In this document: positions 11,245 through 21,042 of the stretch, one piece after another | How the letters are laid out: every line of letters begins with the position of its first letter | Position numbering within the stretch: position 1 is the first letter of the stretch | DNA from: Eopsaltria australis | Taxonomy: Eukaryota; Chordata; Aves; Passeriformes; Petroicidae | Assembly: GCA_034509425.1 (NCBI GenBank) | Contig: JAVTVJ010000017.1 | Location: 62,001-126,000, forward strand | Direction of reading: 5' to 3' | DNA: 64,000 bases | The notes under the pieces: generated by a model | The model's database searches: none | What the model was told of the DNA's origin: nothing | Seen by the model: the letters and a program-made list of their open reading frames with translations, nothing else | Translations under genes and position numbers: made by a program

Positions 11245-11745
11245 GCTTAATAGAAGGAAACCATCTCTTCTCTCAAGCTGCTACTACACTCTTGCTGAAA
11301 CAGCCCAGTATTTGCTAGACCTTCAGTAGAAGGGCCTACTGCTGTCTCATATTCAGTTTATCCTCCAAAGTTCTCATGTCCTTTTCTGCAAAGCTTTCTA
11401 GCTAGTTGATGCTCAGACTGAATTGGTGTGGGGTGTTTACCTCCCCAGGTGCGGGATTTGGCATTTGTCCTTGGTGAACTGCATGAGGTGCCTACCAGAC
11501 CATTTCTCCAGTCTGTTGAGGTCCTTCTGAATAACAGCCCAGCCTTGAAACATATTGACTGCTTGCCACTATTTGGCCTTATCTGCAAACTTGTAGAGAG
11601 GGGACAAAGTTGTGTTAACCAGTTGTTCATAGACATTAAACAGAATTTGCCCCAGTATCCATCTCTAAGAAATAACACTAGTAATTGGTCACCAGTTGGA
11701 CTTTGCATTGCTGATCACAACCCTCCAAGTCTAGCACACACAGTC
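11245..11745 (-). mobile_element. CR1 LINE (RT C-terminal region), minus strand, right part at 17098
   Basis: On the minus strand it encodes decayed CR1 RT C-terminal sequence (VIQKDLNRLEKWS..., FTKDKCQIPHLG). It is homologous to, but a different copy from, the CR1 at 9290-10075. It stops at CAGTC (11741-11745), the left target duplication of provirus P1, and continues at 17098. Confidence 0.8.
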
Positions 11746-11761
11746 TGTCCTAGTTACAGGG
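11746..11761 (+). mobile_element. P1 5' LTR, first 16 bases
   Basis: TGTCCTAGTTACAGGG, matching the start of the 3' LTR at 16436 (TGTTCTAGTTACAGGG). The solo LTR at 11762 interrupts it; CAGGG is the duplicated target. Confidence 0.85.
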
Positions 11762-12718
11762 TGTTGGGGTTTGGATTTCTTCTCTTTGTATTTGCTTAAG
11801 GAATTTTTTCTCCCATAAGTTGCTAAGAAACTGTAATGACCGGGTACTTAAGAGAACAAAAGAAGGTGGCCAAGCTCAGGGGAGGAGGGTCTCTGGTTGC
11901 ACTTCTCTTATCTGAGAGTTTCTCTCAGAGGGCAGAGATACCGCAAGAATAGGGCTGGCAAAAGCCAGGGCTGGGGCAGCTGCTGGCTCTCTAGAATTCG
12001 AAGCAAGACGACCGGAGCTGCTGCTTGGGGAAGGAAATTCGCTGCCACCGCAGGAGCCCAGTGCGGAGCTAGTTTTTATTTTTTTCTTTCTGCTGGGAGT
12101 TCTCTCTCTCCCTGCCCTGCCAGGAGCCGAGCTGCCACTGCACCATCCCTCCCCGCTCCTTCGGCACTGCTCCGAGTTTTTGCTACGCTGCAGCCTTATA
12201 CCCCCTGCCTGCCGAGATGTCCTGCTGTCCCAGCTCGCTGTTTCTGAGGGTCCTGCTGCGGCACCGACATCCATCGGCTGCCCTGAGAGTTTGTGAAGCA
12301 AAGCCTCTCCTCCATCCCTCCCTGTCTCAGGCAAGGCCGCCATTACCTCGTGTTACCTGGGCTCGTGCCGGAGCGCTCCCTGCATCCGAGGGGAAACAAT
12401 CGCACCCGCCCTGCACACAGGGAGCCACCAGCGCCCCTGTCGGCTGTGACCAGAACTGCACCAAAAGGGAAAAGTGTCTGAGGCCAAGAAGGCTCTTACT
12501 GGGTTTCTGGTTCTGTTTGTGGTTAATGCCATAGTTGTTATTTGTCAGCTTTATTATACATACTAGTAAAGAACTGTTATTCCTATTCTCATATCTTTGC
12601 CTGAGAGCCCCTGGATTTCAAAATTATAATAATTTGGAGGGAAGGGGCTTACATTTTCAATTCCAAGGGAGGAGGCTCCTGCCTTCCTTAGCAGACACCT
12701 GTCTTTCAAACCAGGACA
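11762..12718 (+). mobile_element. Solo LTR nested in the P1 5' LTR
   Basis: TGTTGGGGTTTGG...CAAACCAGGACA, 957 bp, with a perfect 5-bp duplication CAGGG (11757-11761 and 12719-12723). Same family as 4481-5695 and 25149-26075. A GGTACTTAAGAG segment lies near the start; an AGTAAAGAACTG segment about 150 bp from the end may hold a variant poly(A) signal. Open frames inside it are not genes. Confidence 0.95.
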
Positions 12719-12776
12719 CAGGGATAGAAGGCAGAGTGCAAATTGTGTATTCTACGCCGCCTCTACGTCATCTTTA
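12719..12776 (+). mobile_element. P1 5' LTR, remaining fragment after the nested LTR
   Basis: Resumes with the duplicated CAGGG and matches the 3' LTR through AAATTGTGTATTCTAC and CCTCTAC(G/A)TCA. Beyond about 12776 the match to the 3' LTR ends, so most of the 5' LTR and the leader have been deleted. Confidence 0.75.
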
Positions 12777-12789
12777 GTGGACTGTCTGT

Positions 12790-13880
12790 TTAAGACCTGC
12801 AGCTGAACCAGAAGGACAGCCTAAGCCACTAGCAGTTGCCCCCATTCAAAGAGGAAATCCAAGACCAAATCAGTTCACATAGTGAGTGACAAAGGGGAGG
12901 AAGAACCTTACAACCAGTGGAAGATAGAGTCATTCAATCTATGTCCCAGCGTGAGCTGCATGAGCTGCGTAAAGAGTTCACCTGTCAGACAGATGAGTCC
13001 ATATTGACCTGGCTGCTCCAAATCTGGGGTGCCACAGCCAATGATATAAACTTAGACGGTGATAAAGCCAGGCAATTGGGATCCCTGTCCTGGGATGTGG
13101 TTATTGAACAGCGGATTGGAAAAAAGAAAGAAAATCTCAGCCTCTGGAGGCAACTCCTGTCAAATGAGGGAAATACACATTTGCAGAGAAGACCTCTGTG
13201 CAGCAAGGCCAGTTGGGCACTATGGAGCAAGGTATCCAGTGCCCAAGAGAAATAGCTGTGATGGAGATTTTTTCAGATGATGAGCAATTCCCTAAAAGTC
13301 TGGACTGCATCCAGTGTACATCACAGATGTGGCGGAAATTTGTACAGCTCGGGCCAAAGATATAATCCCATGACTTAGCATCGCTGCAATGGAAGGAGGG
13401 TGAAAGAGTGAGTGCTTTGGCTATCAAACTCTAGATATACGAAGACACTATTGCCACCCCATTACAGGCCCATGTCTCAGCCATGGAAACAGAACTGGCC
13501 AAGCATGTCCAGAACTGGGAAGAGAAAATTAAAGAGGGCCACCAGAAACTCAGAGAGGAGCTTAAGAAACTTTACATGTCTCGCCAATACAGACCAGAGT
13601 CTCTGCTAGTAGGAGCAGGCACCCCCAGGCCAGGGAGAGGTAATCTGTGGTTTTACCTGCATAAACATGGAGAAGACACAAGGAGATGGGATGGAAAACC
13701 CACCTCTGCCCTAGCAGCAAGAGTACGTGAGTTGAAAGGAGGAACAACTACCACAGGAAACTCATCAAGGATAAATGCTGCTCCAGTCTCCCATGAACTC
13801 GCCCCTAGGCAGAAGAGATGTCATGTTCAATCCTCTGGAAGGGACCTCCAGGTCATAGTTACAGGGAGGGAGCAATGATT
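12790..13880 (+). pseudogene. P1 gag remnant (ERVL-type)
   Basis: Two open blocks in different frames (12917-13255 and 13483-13878) resemble ERVL Gag: a helical N-terminal segment (SQRELHELRKEF, WLLQIWGATANDINLDG) and a charged coiled-coil-like segment (NWEEKIKEGHQKLREELKKL). No zinc knuckle is visible. Stops and frameshifts make it non-functional. Confidence 0.7.
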
Positions 13881-14396
13881 AACATAACTAGAACTAGAGG
13901 GGCCTTGCCTCTCGCCAGGCAGAAGAAAGTGACAATTGGATCTATTGGACTGTGCGGATCCGATGGATCAGACCCACAAGAGTATAAGGCTCTAGTTAAC
14001 AACAGCACACAATGTACCCTGATGCCATCAAGATATGTAGGGACAGAATTTATCTCCATCTCTGGCGTGATGGGATTCTAGCAGCTGACTGTACTGGAAG
14101 CTGAAGTGAGCTTGACTGGGAAGGAGTGGCAAAAACACCCTGTTGTGACTGGTCCAGAGACCCCATGCATCCTTGGCATAGATTACCTCAGAAGCGGGTA
14201 TTTCAAAGACCCAAAAAGATACCGTAGGGCTTTCAGGATAACTGCTGTGCAGACAGAAGAAACTAGACAGCTGAATACCTTGCCTGGTCTCTCAGAAGAC
14301 CTTTCCACTGTGGGACTGCTGAGGATTGAAGAACAACAGGTTTCAATTGCTACTGCAACAGTGCATCGTCAGCAATACTGCACCAAGATTCCATGA
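13881..14396 (+). pseudogene. P1 protease-region remnant
   Basis: The segment YKALVNNSTQCTLMPSRYVG sits where a retropepsin active site is expected, but the D(T/S)GA triad is replaced by VNNST, so the catalytic Asp is lost. A later block (14106-14396) contains PCILGIDYLRSGYFKDPK, which resembles the C-terminal GxDxL-type motif of retroviral proteases. Several frames are needed to read it. Confidence 0.6.
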
Positions 14397-15190
14397 TTCC
14401 TATCCATAAGATGATTTGTGAACTGGAGAGCCAGGAAGTGGTCAGCAAGACTCACTCACCCTTTAATAGTCCTATATGTCCAGTATGTAAGTCCAATGGA
14501 GACTGACAGTAGACTATTGTGGCCTGAACAAAGTCACACCACCACTAAGTGCTGCTGTGCTGGACATGCTCAAACTTCAGTATGAACTCGAGTCCAAGGC
14601 AGCAAAGTGGTGCCACCATCAACATTGCTAATGTGTTTTTCTCCATTCCTTTAGCAGCAGAGTGCAGGCCACAGTTTGCTTTCACCTGGAGGGGTGTGCA
14701 GTACACCTGGAATCGACTGCCCCAGGTGTAGAAACACAGTCCCACTATTAGCCATGGACTAATCCGGGCTGCACTGGAAAAGGGCGAGGCTCCAGAACAC
14801 TTGCAGTACATTGATGATGTCATCATATGGGGGAACACAGCAGAGGAAGTTTTGGAGAAAAGTATGACTGTAAGCCATCTCTATCTTGTGACACAGAAGA
14901 AAAATTATTTCAAATGGGGCCCTGAACAACAACCTTTTGAACAAATTAAACAGGAGATTGCTCATGCAGTAGCCCTTGGACCAGTCAGGACAGGATAGGA
15001 TGTGAAGAATATGCTCTGCACTGCAGCTGGGGAGAATGGTCTTTCCTGGAGCCTCTGGCAGAAAGTATCAGAGGAGAATCAGGGACAAGCCCTGGGGTTC
15101 TGGAGTCGGGGATACAAAGGATCTGAGGCCTTTTACACCCCAACTGCATTTAGTGAAGGCCACCAGGTTAGTTAACGCTAGAGGCTCTAC
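14397..15190 (+). pseudogene. P1 reverse transcriptase and start of connection/RNase H, broken
   Basis: RT blocks are readable in two frames: FTWRGVQYTWNRLPQV (14549-14731) and QYIDDVIIWGNTAEEVLEK (catalytic YIDD at 14807-14818). These are followed by EQIKQEIAHAVALGPVRTG and then, in another frame, GFWSRGYKGSEAFYTPT, typical of the ERVL RT-RNase H junction. The RNase H core and most of integrase are missing, deleted around 15190. Confidence 0.8.
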
Positions 15191-15353
15191 CAGTTGAGCT
15201 TGCTATGCCCAGTCAGAACCCCTGCCTACAGCAGATGCAAATAAAGTCCCTGTGGTGCACATGAGAAATATGTTAGGAAAGAGTTTGGATTAGTCCTGCC
15301 TCAAGCAAAGGCAAACCCATCTGCGGGATTCTTTTTGCTCAAGGACCGGGATG
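15191..15353 (+). pseudogene. P1 late pol tail (integrase C-terminal region), left part
   Basis: Short coding remnant VPVVHMRNMLGK and following residues, which I associate with the integrase C-terminal region of avian ERVL elements. It is interrupted at 15354 by a 342-bp solo LTR and resumes at 15696. Identification rests on family familiarity, not on catalytic motifs. Confidence 0.5.
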
Positions 15354-15695
15354 TGTCGCCCTGATTTTTACAAAGTGCAGTGTTTATAATTGGTGGCAAA
15401 GGTTCTCACAGATTGTATGTAAATATAGTCCATGTTTTGCTAACTGGCCAAGGATTGTTTTGTACATTGAATATTGTTTTTCATTCCTTTCCCGAAGGTG
15501 GAGAAGGTTGATGGACTGTGTTCCTTACCTATGGAATTGGAGAGGTGGTAACCTCATTGTCCAATCCATAGTTGTCTGTAAAAAGGTATATAAATGTAAG
15601 AATAAAGAGAGGCTGGGCTCTTCTTCTCTCTGCCCGGCCTTGGTGGCTCTGTGACCTGAGTGAGTGCCTGATCCTTCGTGTCCAACCGTGCGACA
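15354..15695 (+). mobile_element. Solo LTR, 342 bp, nested in P1 pol
   Basis: Perfect 6-bp inverted ends TGTCGC...GCGACA and a perfect 6-bp target duplication GGGATG (15348-15353 and 15696-15701). TATATAAATG (about 15588) and AATAAAG (about 15600) are unusually close together. Six-base duplications are typical of alpha/betaretrovirus-like (ERVK-type) integrases, unlike the 5-bp sites of its neighbours. Confidence 0.95.
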
Positions 15696-15821
15696 GGGAT
15701 GCACTTGGTGGGTAATGCAGGAGGGGGAAACACTATGTGTACCTCAAAGGGATTTGATTTTGTGTGAGAACCCTCTGTAATCTTGAATTGCCTATATAAT
15801 ACTGGTTGTTGAATGATACTG
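15696..15821 (+). pseudogene. P1 late pol tail, right part, and start of 3' non-coding region
   Basis: Continues the pol tail after the solo LTR (GGGATGCACTTGGTGGGTAA...) and runs into apparent non-coding sequence. It ends at TACTG (15817-15821), the left duplication of the next solo LTR. Confidence 0.5.
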
Positions 15822-16242
15822 TGTCTTGGGGTGACTTTATGATACTGTATAAAGAAGCATACAGCTTCTCTGTTGACTTCTGTGGCTTCTTCTGGAACTG
15901 TTCAGCTTTGCTCTGGTCTGAGAACAGACCATTGCTGGGAGCTGGCAGGGAGGCCCCGGGATGCCACATCCCAGCTCCAGACCTTGGGAGGAGCCAAGCC
16001 ACACCTACAGAAAGACCTCTGAATCCACCAGCTTTCTCTGCAGCAAGAAGGTTTTAGTATTTAACATTATTCTTTTTTCCCATGCCTCTGTGCCCTGTGT
16101 GTGTGTTAAACAGTTTCTTTCACTTTCCTCCAAGGAATTCCTTTTGTATCAGTGGTGGGGGAGGGAGTACCAAAATTGGCCTTCTTTAGAGGAGATGTTC
16201 ATTTCAGGATGTTTCCTCCTAAAGTTGTCTCAAACCGAGACA
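15822..16242 (+). mobile_element. Solo LTR, 421 bp, nested in the P1 3' region
   Basis: TGTCTTGGGGTGAC...CAAACCGAGACA with a perfect 5-bp duplication TACTG (15817-15821 and 16243-16247). Same family as the 866-bp LTR at 43500-44365; this copy has the same ends but lacks much of the middle and the AATAAA-bearing segment, so it is internally deleted. Confidence 0.92.
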
Positions 16243-16435
16243 TACTGCCACTGTATACCATAAACACCAGTCAAGGACAAAATGAACTCAACCCAAATCT
16301 TGGGGGATGGTCAGTGACTACTGAAATAATACCTGTGCTTGTGTATATTTTATATATATATATATATATATGCATATAGTTTCAAAGGTATTAATTTGAG
16401 CATGACATAGATGGTATAGAATAAGGGGTAGAATA
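16243..16435 (+). other. P1 3' non-coding region and polypurine tract
   Basis: Non-coding sequence including an (AT)n run (16352-16370). It ends with the purine-rich AGAATAAGGGGTAGAA just before the 3' LTR, which serves as the plus-strand primer (polypurine tract) in ERVL elements. Confidence 0.6.
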
Positions 16436-17092
16436 TGTTCTAGTTACAGGGATAGGAGACAAAGTCCAAATTGTGTATTCTACACTCCCTCTACATCAGA
16501 CTCACAGACAGAAATGGAAGGTCGGCCATTTTTGCTGCTGCACAGGCAGGAGAGGGCATGTGGGACCGGTAGTTAGGACCACATGGTCGATAGGCACCAG
16601 GAGAGGAATAGCCTGTCATACATCACCACTGCCAGGGCCGCCACAGCTGCCGTTGGGAGCTGCTTGCAGCTTTTGCCAGCCACTGCCATGCAGGAACCCA
16701 CATCAGCATTTTTGCAGAGTAAATCCTTTCATACCTTCCAGATTTTGTTTTGCCCCTGTTCCCCATTGTTTTGTCTGTCTAGAGACGGTGTTAAACCATG
16801 GAAATTCGTTTGGGACAGTACTTTGTTCTCTGGAGCCACATGGCACTTTTCTTTTTGCCCGGGGGCAGGAGGGGGGGGGCAGGTGGCATTTTACCTTTGC
16901 TGGTTCTGCAGGTAAACCATTTTCCTCTGTATTGTTGTGTTGTTTGCCAGTTTCACCTAAGTAAAATTGTGACTTATGTTTTAAACCTCTCGCAGTCTTG
17001 TTTTCTTTGTTTTCCCCTCCACTGTCATGGGGGAGGGAAGGAGGATCTTAAGCAGTTTGTTGGGTTTGGGGGTTCTTTTTTAAACCACTACA
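16436..17092 (+). mobile_element. P1 3' LTR
   Basis: 657 bp, TGTTCTAGTTACAGGG...TTAAACCACTACA, followed by the right target duplication CAGTC. Its first ~60 bases match the 5' LTR remnant. ORFs across it (16473-16964 and 16798-17370) are frame shadows; the second runs past the LTR end into CR1. Confidence 0.85.
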
Positions 17093-17097
17093 CAGTC

Positions 17098-17669
17098 CAG
17101 CTAGTTTTCCACCCACCTTATCATCCACTTCACCAAATTTGTGAGGTATGCAGACCATGTCAAGTGTTTCTAAAGTCAACATATACCATTTTTCCCCTTG
17201 TCCACACAGCCAGTCATGCAGGGAGGGCAATCAGGCACAACTTACCCTTGATAAACTCGTGCTGGCTGCTCACAATCACCTTCTTGCACTTTATATTCTC
17301 AGACATGACTTCCAGGAGGATTTGTTCCTTAACTTTTCCAAGGTCTGACGCAAGGCTAACCAGCCTGTAATTTCCCAGATCCTACTTCTTGAAAATTGAA
17401 ATAATGTTTGGTTTTTTCCTCCCCAAGTCATCCACCAATGACCATGGCCTTTCAGAGAAGACGGAGTGGGCTCACAACAACATGAGCCAGTTTCCTCAGC
17501 ACCCTCAGGGACATCTCATCTGGTCCCACAGACTTGTAACTCTGCAATTGGCTTAAGTGGTCCCTAACTTAATCCTTGTCTACTGTGGGCAATATTTCAC
17601 TCCTGCAGACTATCACTAGGCTCTGGTACCTGAGAGGCCAGAAGGGAGACCTTATCAGTGAAAACCAAG
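17098..17669 (-). mobile_element. CR1 LINE (RT region), minus strand, continuation of 11245-11745
   Basis: On the minus strand it reads as the 5' half of the CR1 reverse transcriptase region, upstream of the part at 11245-11745; removing P1 restores collinearity. It ends at 17669 where an ERVL-type LTR (17670) begins. Highly decayed, no useful frame. Confidence 0.75.
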
Positions 17670-17714
17670 AGTCCTGGTTTCAGCTGGAAAAGAGTCCATT
17701 TTCTTCTTAGTAGC
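17670..17714 (+). mobile_element. Start of an ERVL-type solo LTR split by P2 (continues at 27625)
   Basis: TCCTGGTTTCAGCTGGAAAA... is a typical start of an avian ERVL LTR. It is broken after 45 bases by provirus P2 at GTAGC and resumes at 27625 as GTAGCTGGTACAGTGCTGGG. Confidence 0.8.
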
Positions 17715-18571
17715 TGTCAGAGACTGAAAATAGTTCATGCCTCAAACATTGATATAAAGTTTTGATCAGAGAAGCCTCCCTGAAGATACCTGACTGGGAC
17801 TTTGAACGGAGTCAAACTGCTGAGATTAGATAAAGGGAAAAGCCTATTGTTCAGTCATCTCAGTCTGAGGGAAAGGAATGCGTCCACAGAGGCTGAAGCC
17901 ACCAGCTGTACTGAGAATCATTTCTGGCTGAGTTTGGGGTGGGGACAGAGCACAGCTCACAGAAGCCAAGTTTGCACAGTCTTACCCCCCCAGCTGAAGG
18001 GGGGAGGAGGATGGCATAACCTCTGGCCAGAGGCAATATACACTCATCCTCCAGTACACAAACTGGCCCAGCTGTGGAACCCCCAACCCCACAAGCCACA
18101 TCCACGGGACTCTCACGTGAAAAGCAGCTGAGGGGGAGTCACAATCCATCACAGACCCCCCAAAGTGCTCCCCAGATGCCTTGCACCACAGGAGTGCACG
18201 TGATGCAAGCAGAGTCTGCTGCTAGAGGCTGCCCCCTCCCCCGGGGGGACATGCCTGGACATTTCCACCTGGCCTGAGTGTATATTAAGCCATGGCATTC
18301 TGTGCTTTTGGGGGGACTTCCACCACCGAGACCAGCTGAAGAGGACATCAGGACACCAGTGGGGCCCACGGAGTGGTGATACTTCATTGTCCCTGTCCCT
18401 CTCTGTCCCCCCATCTTTCTCCCTACTCCCCCTTTTCTCTCTTTTCTTCTCTCTTTCTCTCTCATATTTACTATCAAATAAAACTCATACTATTGATTGG
18501 TATATGGTCTCGTTTGTACCTTAATTCAGGCAGAGGTATTTCTAAAGAACTTTAATAATTAGATCATAACA
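17715..18571 (+). mobile_element. P2 5' LTR
   Basis: TGTCAGAGACTG...TAGATCATAACA. TATATTAAG lies near 18278 and a CAAATAAAACTC poly(A) signal near 18475, giving U3 of about 560 bp. A CT-rich tract precedes the poly(A) signal. Open frames inside it recur in the 3' LTR only because LTRs are duplicates. Confidence 0.93.
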
Positions 18572-18933
18572 TTTTTTGGCATATTTAGCAGGATAACATT
18601 CTCTGACCCGAAGTGCCTTTCATAATAGTATTGTCTCCTCTCCCGAAATTCTGCATGCTTTGAAATTTTACTGCAGTTTTTCTCTGGGGGGTTGTGGAGC
18701 TTGACGTCTCACCCGTAGTGGCCTGAACTCTTGGGAATTCTGATGCAGCTTTTTCTGAGGATGTTGTGGAAGCTGCAGTAAACTGATTTGAGGGTTTTAA
18801 TTCCCTTTAGTGTGTTTTGTTGTGTAAATCCAGATTTGGCAGGTTTCAGTCCTGAAGCCAATTCTGCTGCTTGTGTCTTGTGGGGAGGCCCTCCCGTCTG
18901 TAGTTTGTAGTAGAAGCCTCTCCTTGGTGCTTT
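18572..18933 (+). other. P2 leader, with a 35-bp tandem duplication
   Basis: Non-coding leader between LTR and gag. A TGG at 18576 could begin the tRNA primer site, but I could not match it to a tRNA. At about 18929-18996 the phrase TGTGCGGAGCCTAAA(A/G)AACTCC is repeated in tandem; the second copy extends into the gag frame. Confidence 0.6.
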
Positions 18934-20601
18934 GTGCGGAGCCTAAAAACTCCTGTTCGTGGTGTTGTGCGGAGCCTAAAGAACTCCTGTTTGGAGGGGT
19001 CCCACGCCCCAATAGTGCTCTTGTGTTGTGTCTTGTGTGAGGTCAGAATTGTCCTCAAGTCAGTGTGTGGGATAGCCTTGGGGAAAATGGTTGTCCCGAG
19101 TAGTCAGTGTAAAGACAATGTTTTACTATCTTTTCTTGAAAAATTTGATAGTCGCCCTGCTCCTCCAGGTCTAGAGTGGGCACAGGGAAATTGGGATAAT
19201 GAGCATGCAATAATAGACTGCATTACCAGTTTGCGAGCTGAAAAAAGGTCTCGACCGGGCAAGGGTAAATCTGTTGTTTGTGCTGTACTGGGAGCTGCCT
19301 TGACTGCTGCTATAAGAGAAAAATCCCAATGGAACACCAAAAATGCAGAGACCCTACATTCCCTGCAAGATGTAGTAAAAGTGCTGCAAAATCAATTAAG
19401 AGAGGAAAGGTGTCACTCTGAACGGCTCAGAGCAGCTCTCACTGAGCATCTGGAAAATATGAACTCTAAAGAAGCCCATAAGGACCCTTTATATCCTCAT
19501 CAGGATTTAAAAGAGGCTGAAAAACATTTAGACCAATTAGATATTAAAAAATTACAGCCGTTAGTTAAAACTGAATATCAATATGAGGGCATGCATGATG
19601 CCTTCCCTTGTATAATTACCAAAGAAATACCCTATACTCCTACTGAATTGGCTAAATTACAAAAAGAATACAGTCAGACTCAGAAGGAGTCCGAGACAGA
19701 ATATGTGTGGAGAGTCTCCCTTATGGGAGGAGACCACATCATGCTAACTGAGGCAGAGTCAGAAGGCTACTGGGGACCCGGGGTCTTCTTAACTACAAGT
19801 AATAAAAGAGCTCCCTGGTCCCTCACCCAAAGGGCTGCCTACTGAGCTGGGGGACTGAGTCCCCTGGAAAGGGGCGACCCAATTGCCATAGTTACTTCTA
19901 TGGATCAATTGACTGAAAGTGTCCAGAAAGCCGCCTGTCTGCAATTGATGCATCAGCATGTATTAGAACCCGATAAAGGCTCCCCAATGTCCATGCCAGT
20001 GGACCCAGATCGCTTGACTCCACTCATACGAGGCCTCCCAGAATCTTTAAAGACTCTAGCAATTCACTTGCAAGATCAAATCCAGTCTGCTCCAACTGGT
20101 AGTAGTGAGGCCCCTGTCTTTGATCACATGCTCTCAGGCAGACCAAGGGGAAAATTGTGGACTTGGGGGGAGGTTGCCCAAGAGCTGATTAATTATGGCA
20201 GGCGTTTTGGATCCCCTAATTCAGTACCCTCTAGATCTGAGTCTAAGACTGCCATCCGTCGGGCTGAGCGGAGAACTATGGCTGATCACCAGAGAAAGGC
20301 ACCCAGAAACCCCCCTTCCCCCGGGCGAGCACAAAGCCAAAGGGGACAAGTACTTGGGAAGTGGGAGAGATATGCTCTCTGGATTCAGGGCTTAGAGAAG
20401 GGCATTCCCCAAAGCCTCATAGATGGCCAGCCTACCCCAGCTTTAAAGTTACTGACTGAAAGCTGGATGGATTCCTCATCCAAGCCTAACCCTCCCCCAT
20501 CTACAAGTTCTCCCAAGTCTGGGCCTACTGCTCCGCCCATTGAGGCACTGATTGACTTAGGCAGGCAGGAGTCGGGAAACTTCTCAGGCCGTCCCCAGTA
20601 A
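18934..20601 (+). pseudogene. P2 gag, frameshifted
   Basis: Two long open blocks: 18934-19845 (303 codons; an internal Met at 19087 is an alternative start) and 19900-20601 (233 codons) in another frame. The first has a charged coiled-coil-like stretch (LREERCHSERLRAALTEHLE). The second is capsid-like (LRGLPESLKTLAIHLQDQ-like helices, WGEVAQELINYGRRFG) and ends Pro-rich. No CCHC zinc knuckle and no Gly-2 myristoylation start are seen. Identification as gag is from position and general character. Confidence 0.7.
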
Positions 20602-21042
20602 GTGAGCCGGGGGATGGGCAGTGGAGACACCTTAGAAGGCTCACAGAAAACTTATCTGGGGACATGATGATAACCTTTCCTATAGGTCCCCATAGGACCC
20701 CTGTTACTTTCTTGCTTGACACAGGAGCACAAATATCAGCTTTGCAAACTGATGATGCTGTACGGTGTGGCATTGTGCCTGACAAAAAAGGACTCATAGT
20801 GGCAGATGCATTTGGTAATTTGCAGACAACCTGCTGCCAAAGTAAAATGTTGGCTACCAGGGGAAGTCAGTATCACTGAAACACTGATGGTTATTGGCCC
20901 ATTCCCTGTTAATTTGCTAGGCTTAGACATCTTGAAAGGTAAATCCTGGATTGATGACAGAGGCAGGCAGTGGTCTTTTAGTTCGGATTTCTCATCACTT
21001 CGCCTGTTACAAGCTGCCCCCCCCTGCCTCCTTCAAAGGTAA
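20602..21042 (+). pseudogene. P2 protease
   Basis: A retropepsin that would cleave the viral polyproteins. The catalytic motif LLDTGAQIS is intact in the frame 20664-20879. The C-terminal motif NLLGLDILKGKSW lies in another frame (20806-21042), so there is a frameshift near 20820. Follows gag directly and precedes RT. Confidence 0.85.

Larger units (their letters stand above)
11746..17092 (+). mobile_element. P1: ERVL-type provirus, degraded, with three nested solo LTRs
   Basis: A provirus in CR1 bounded by a perfect 5-bp duplication CAGTC (11741-11745 and 17093-17097). Both LTRs start TGT(C/T)CTAGTTACAGGGATAG-like. The 5' LTR is mostly deleted, the 3' LTR runs 16436-17092. Between them are gag, protease, RT (YIDD) and late-pol remnants of the class III (ERVL) type; no env was seen. 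Later solo LTRs lie at 11762-12718, 15354-15695 and 15822-16242, each with its own target duplication. Confidence 0.85.

Noticed and set aside
16352..16370. (AT)n run considered as a promoter element
   Set aside because: Simple dinucleotide repeat in the P1 3' non-coding region with no matching downstream transcript features.
17802..18131. Open frames in the P2 5' LTR that recur at 26899-27183 in the 3' LTR, suggesting an LTR-encoded protein
   Set aside because: LTRs are identical at integration, so recurrence is expected. The frames have no domain and lie over U3 regulatory sequence.
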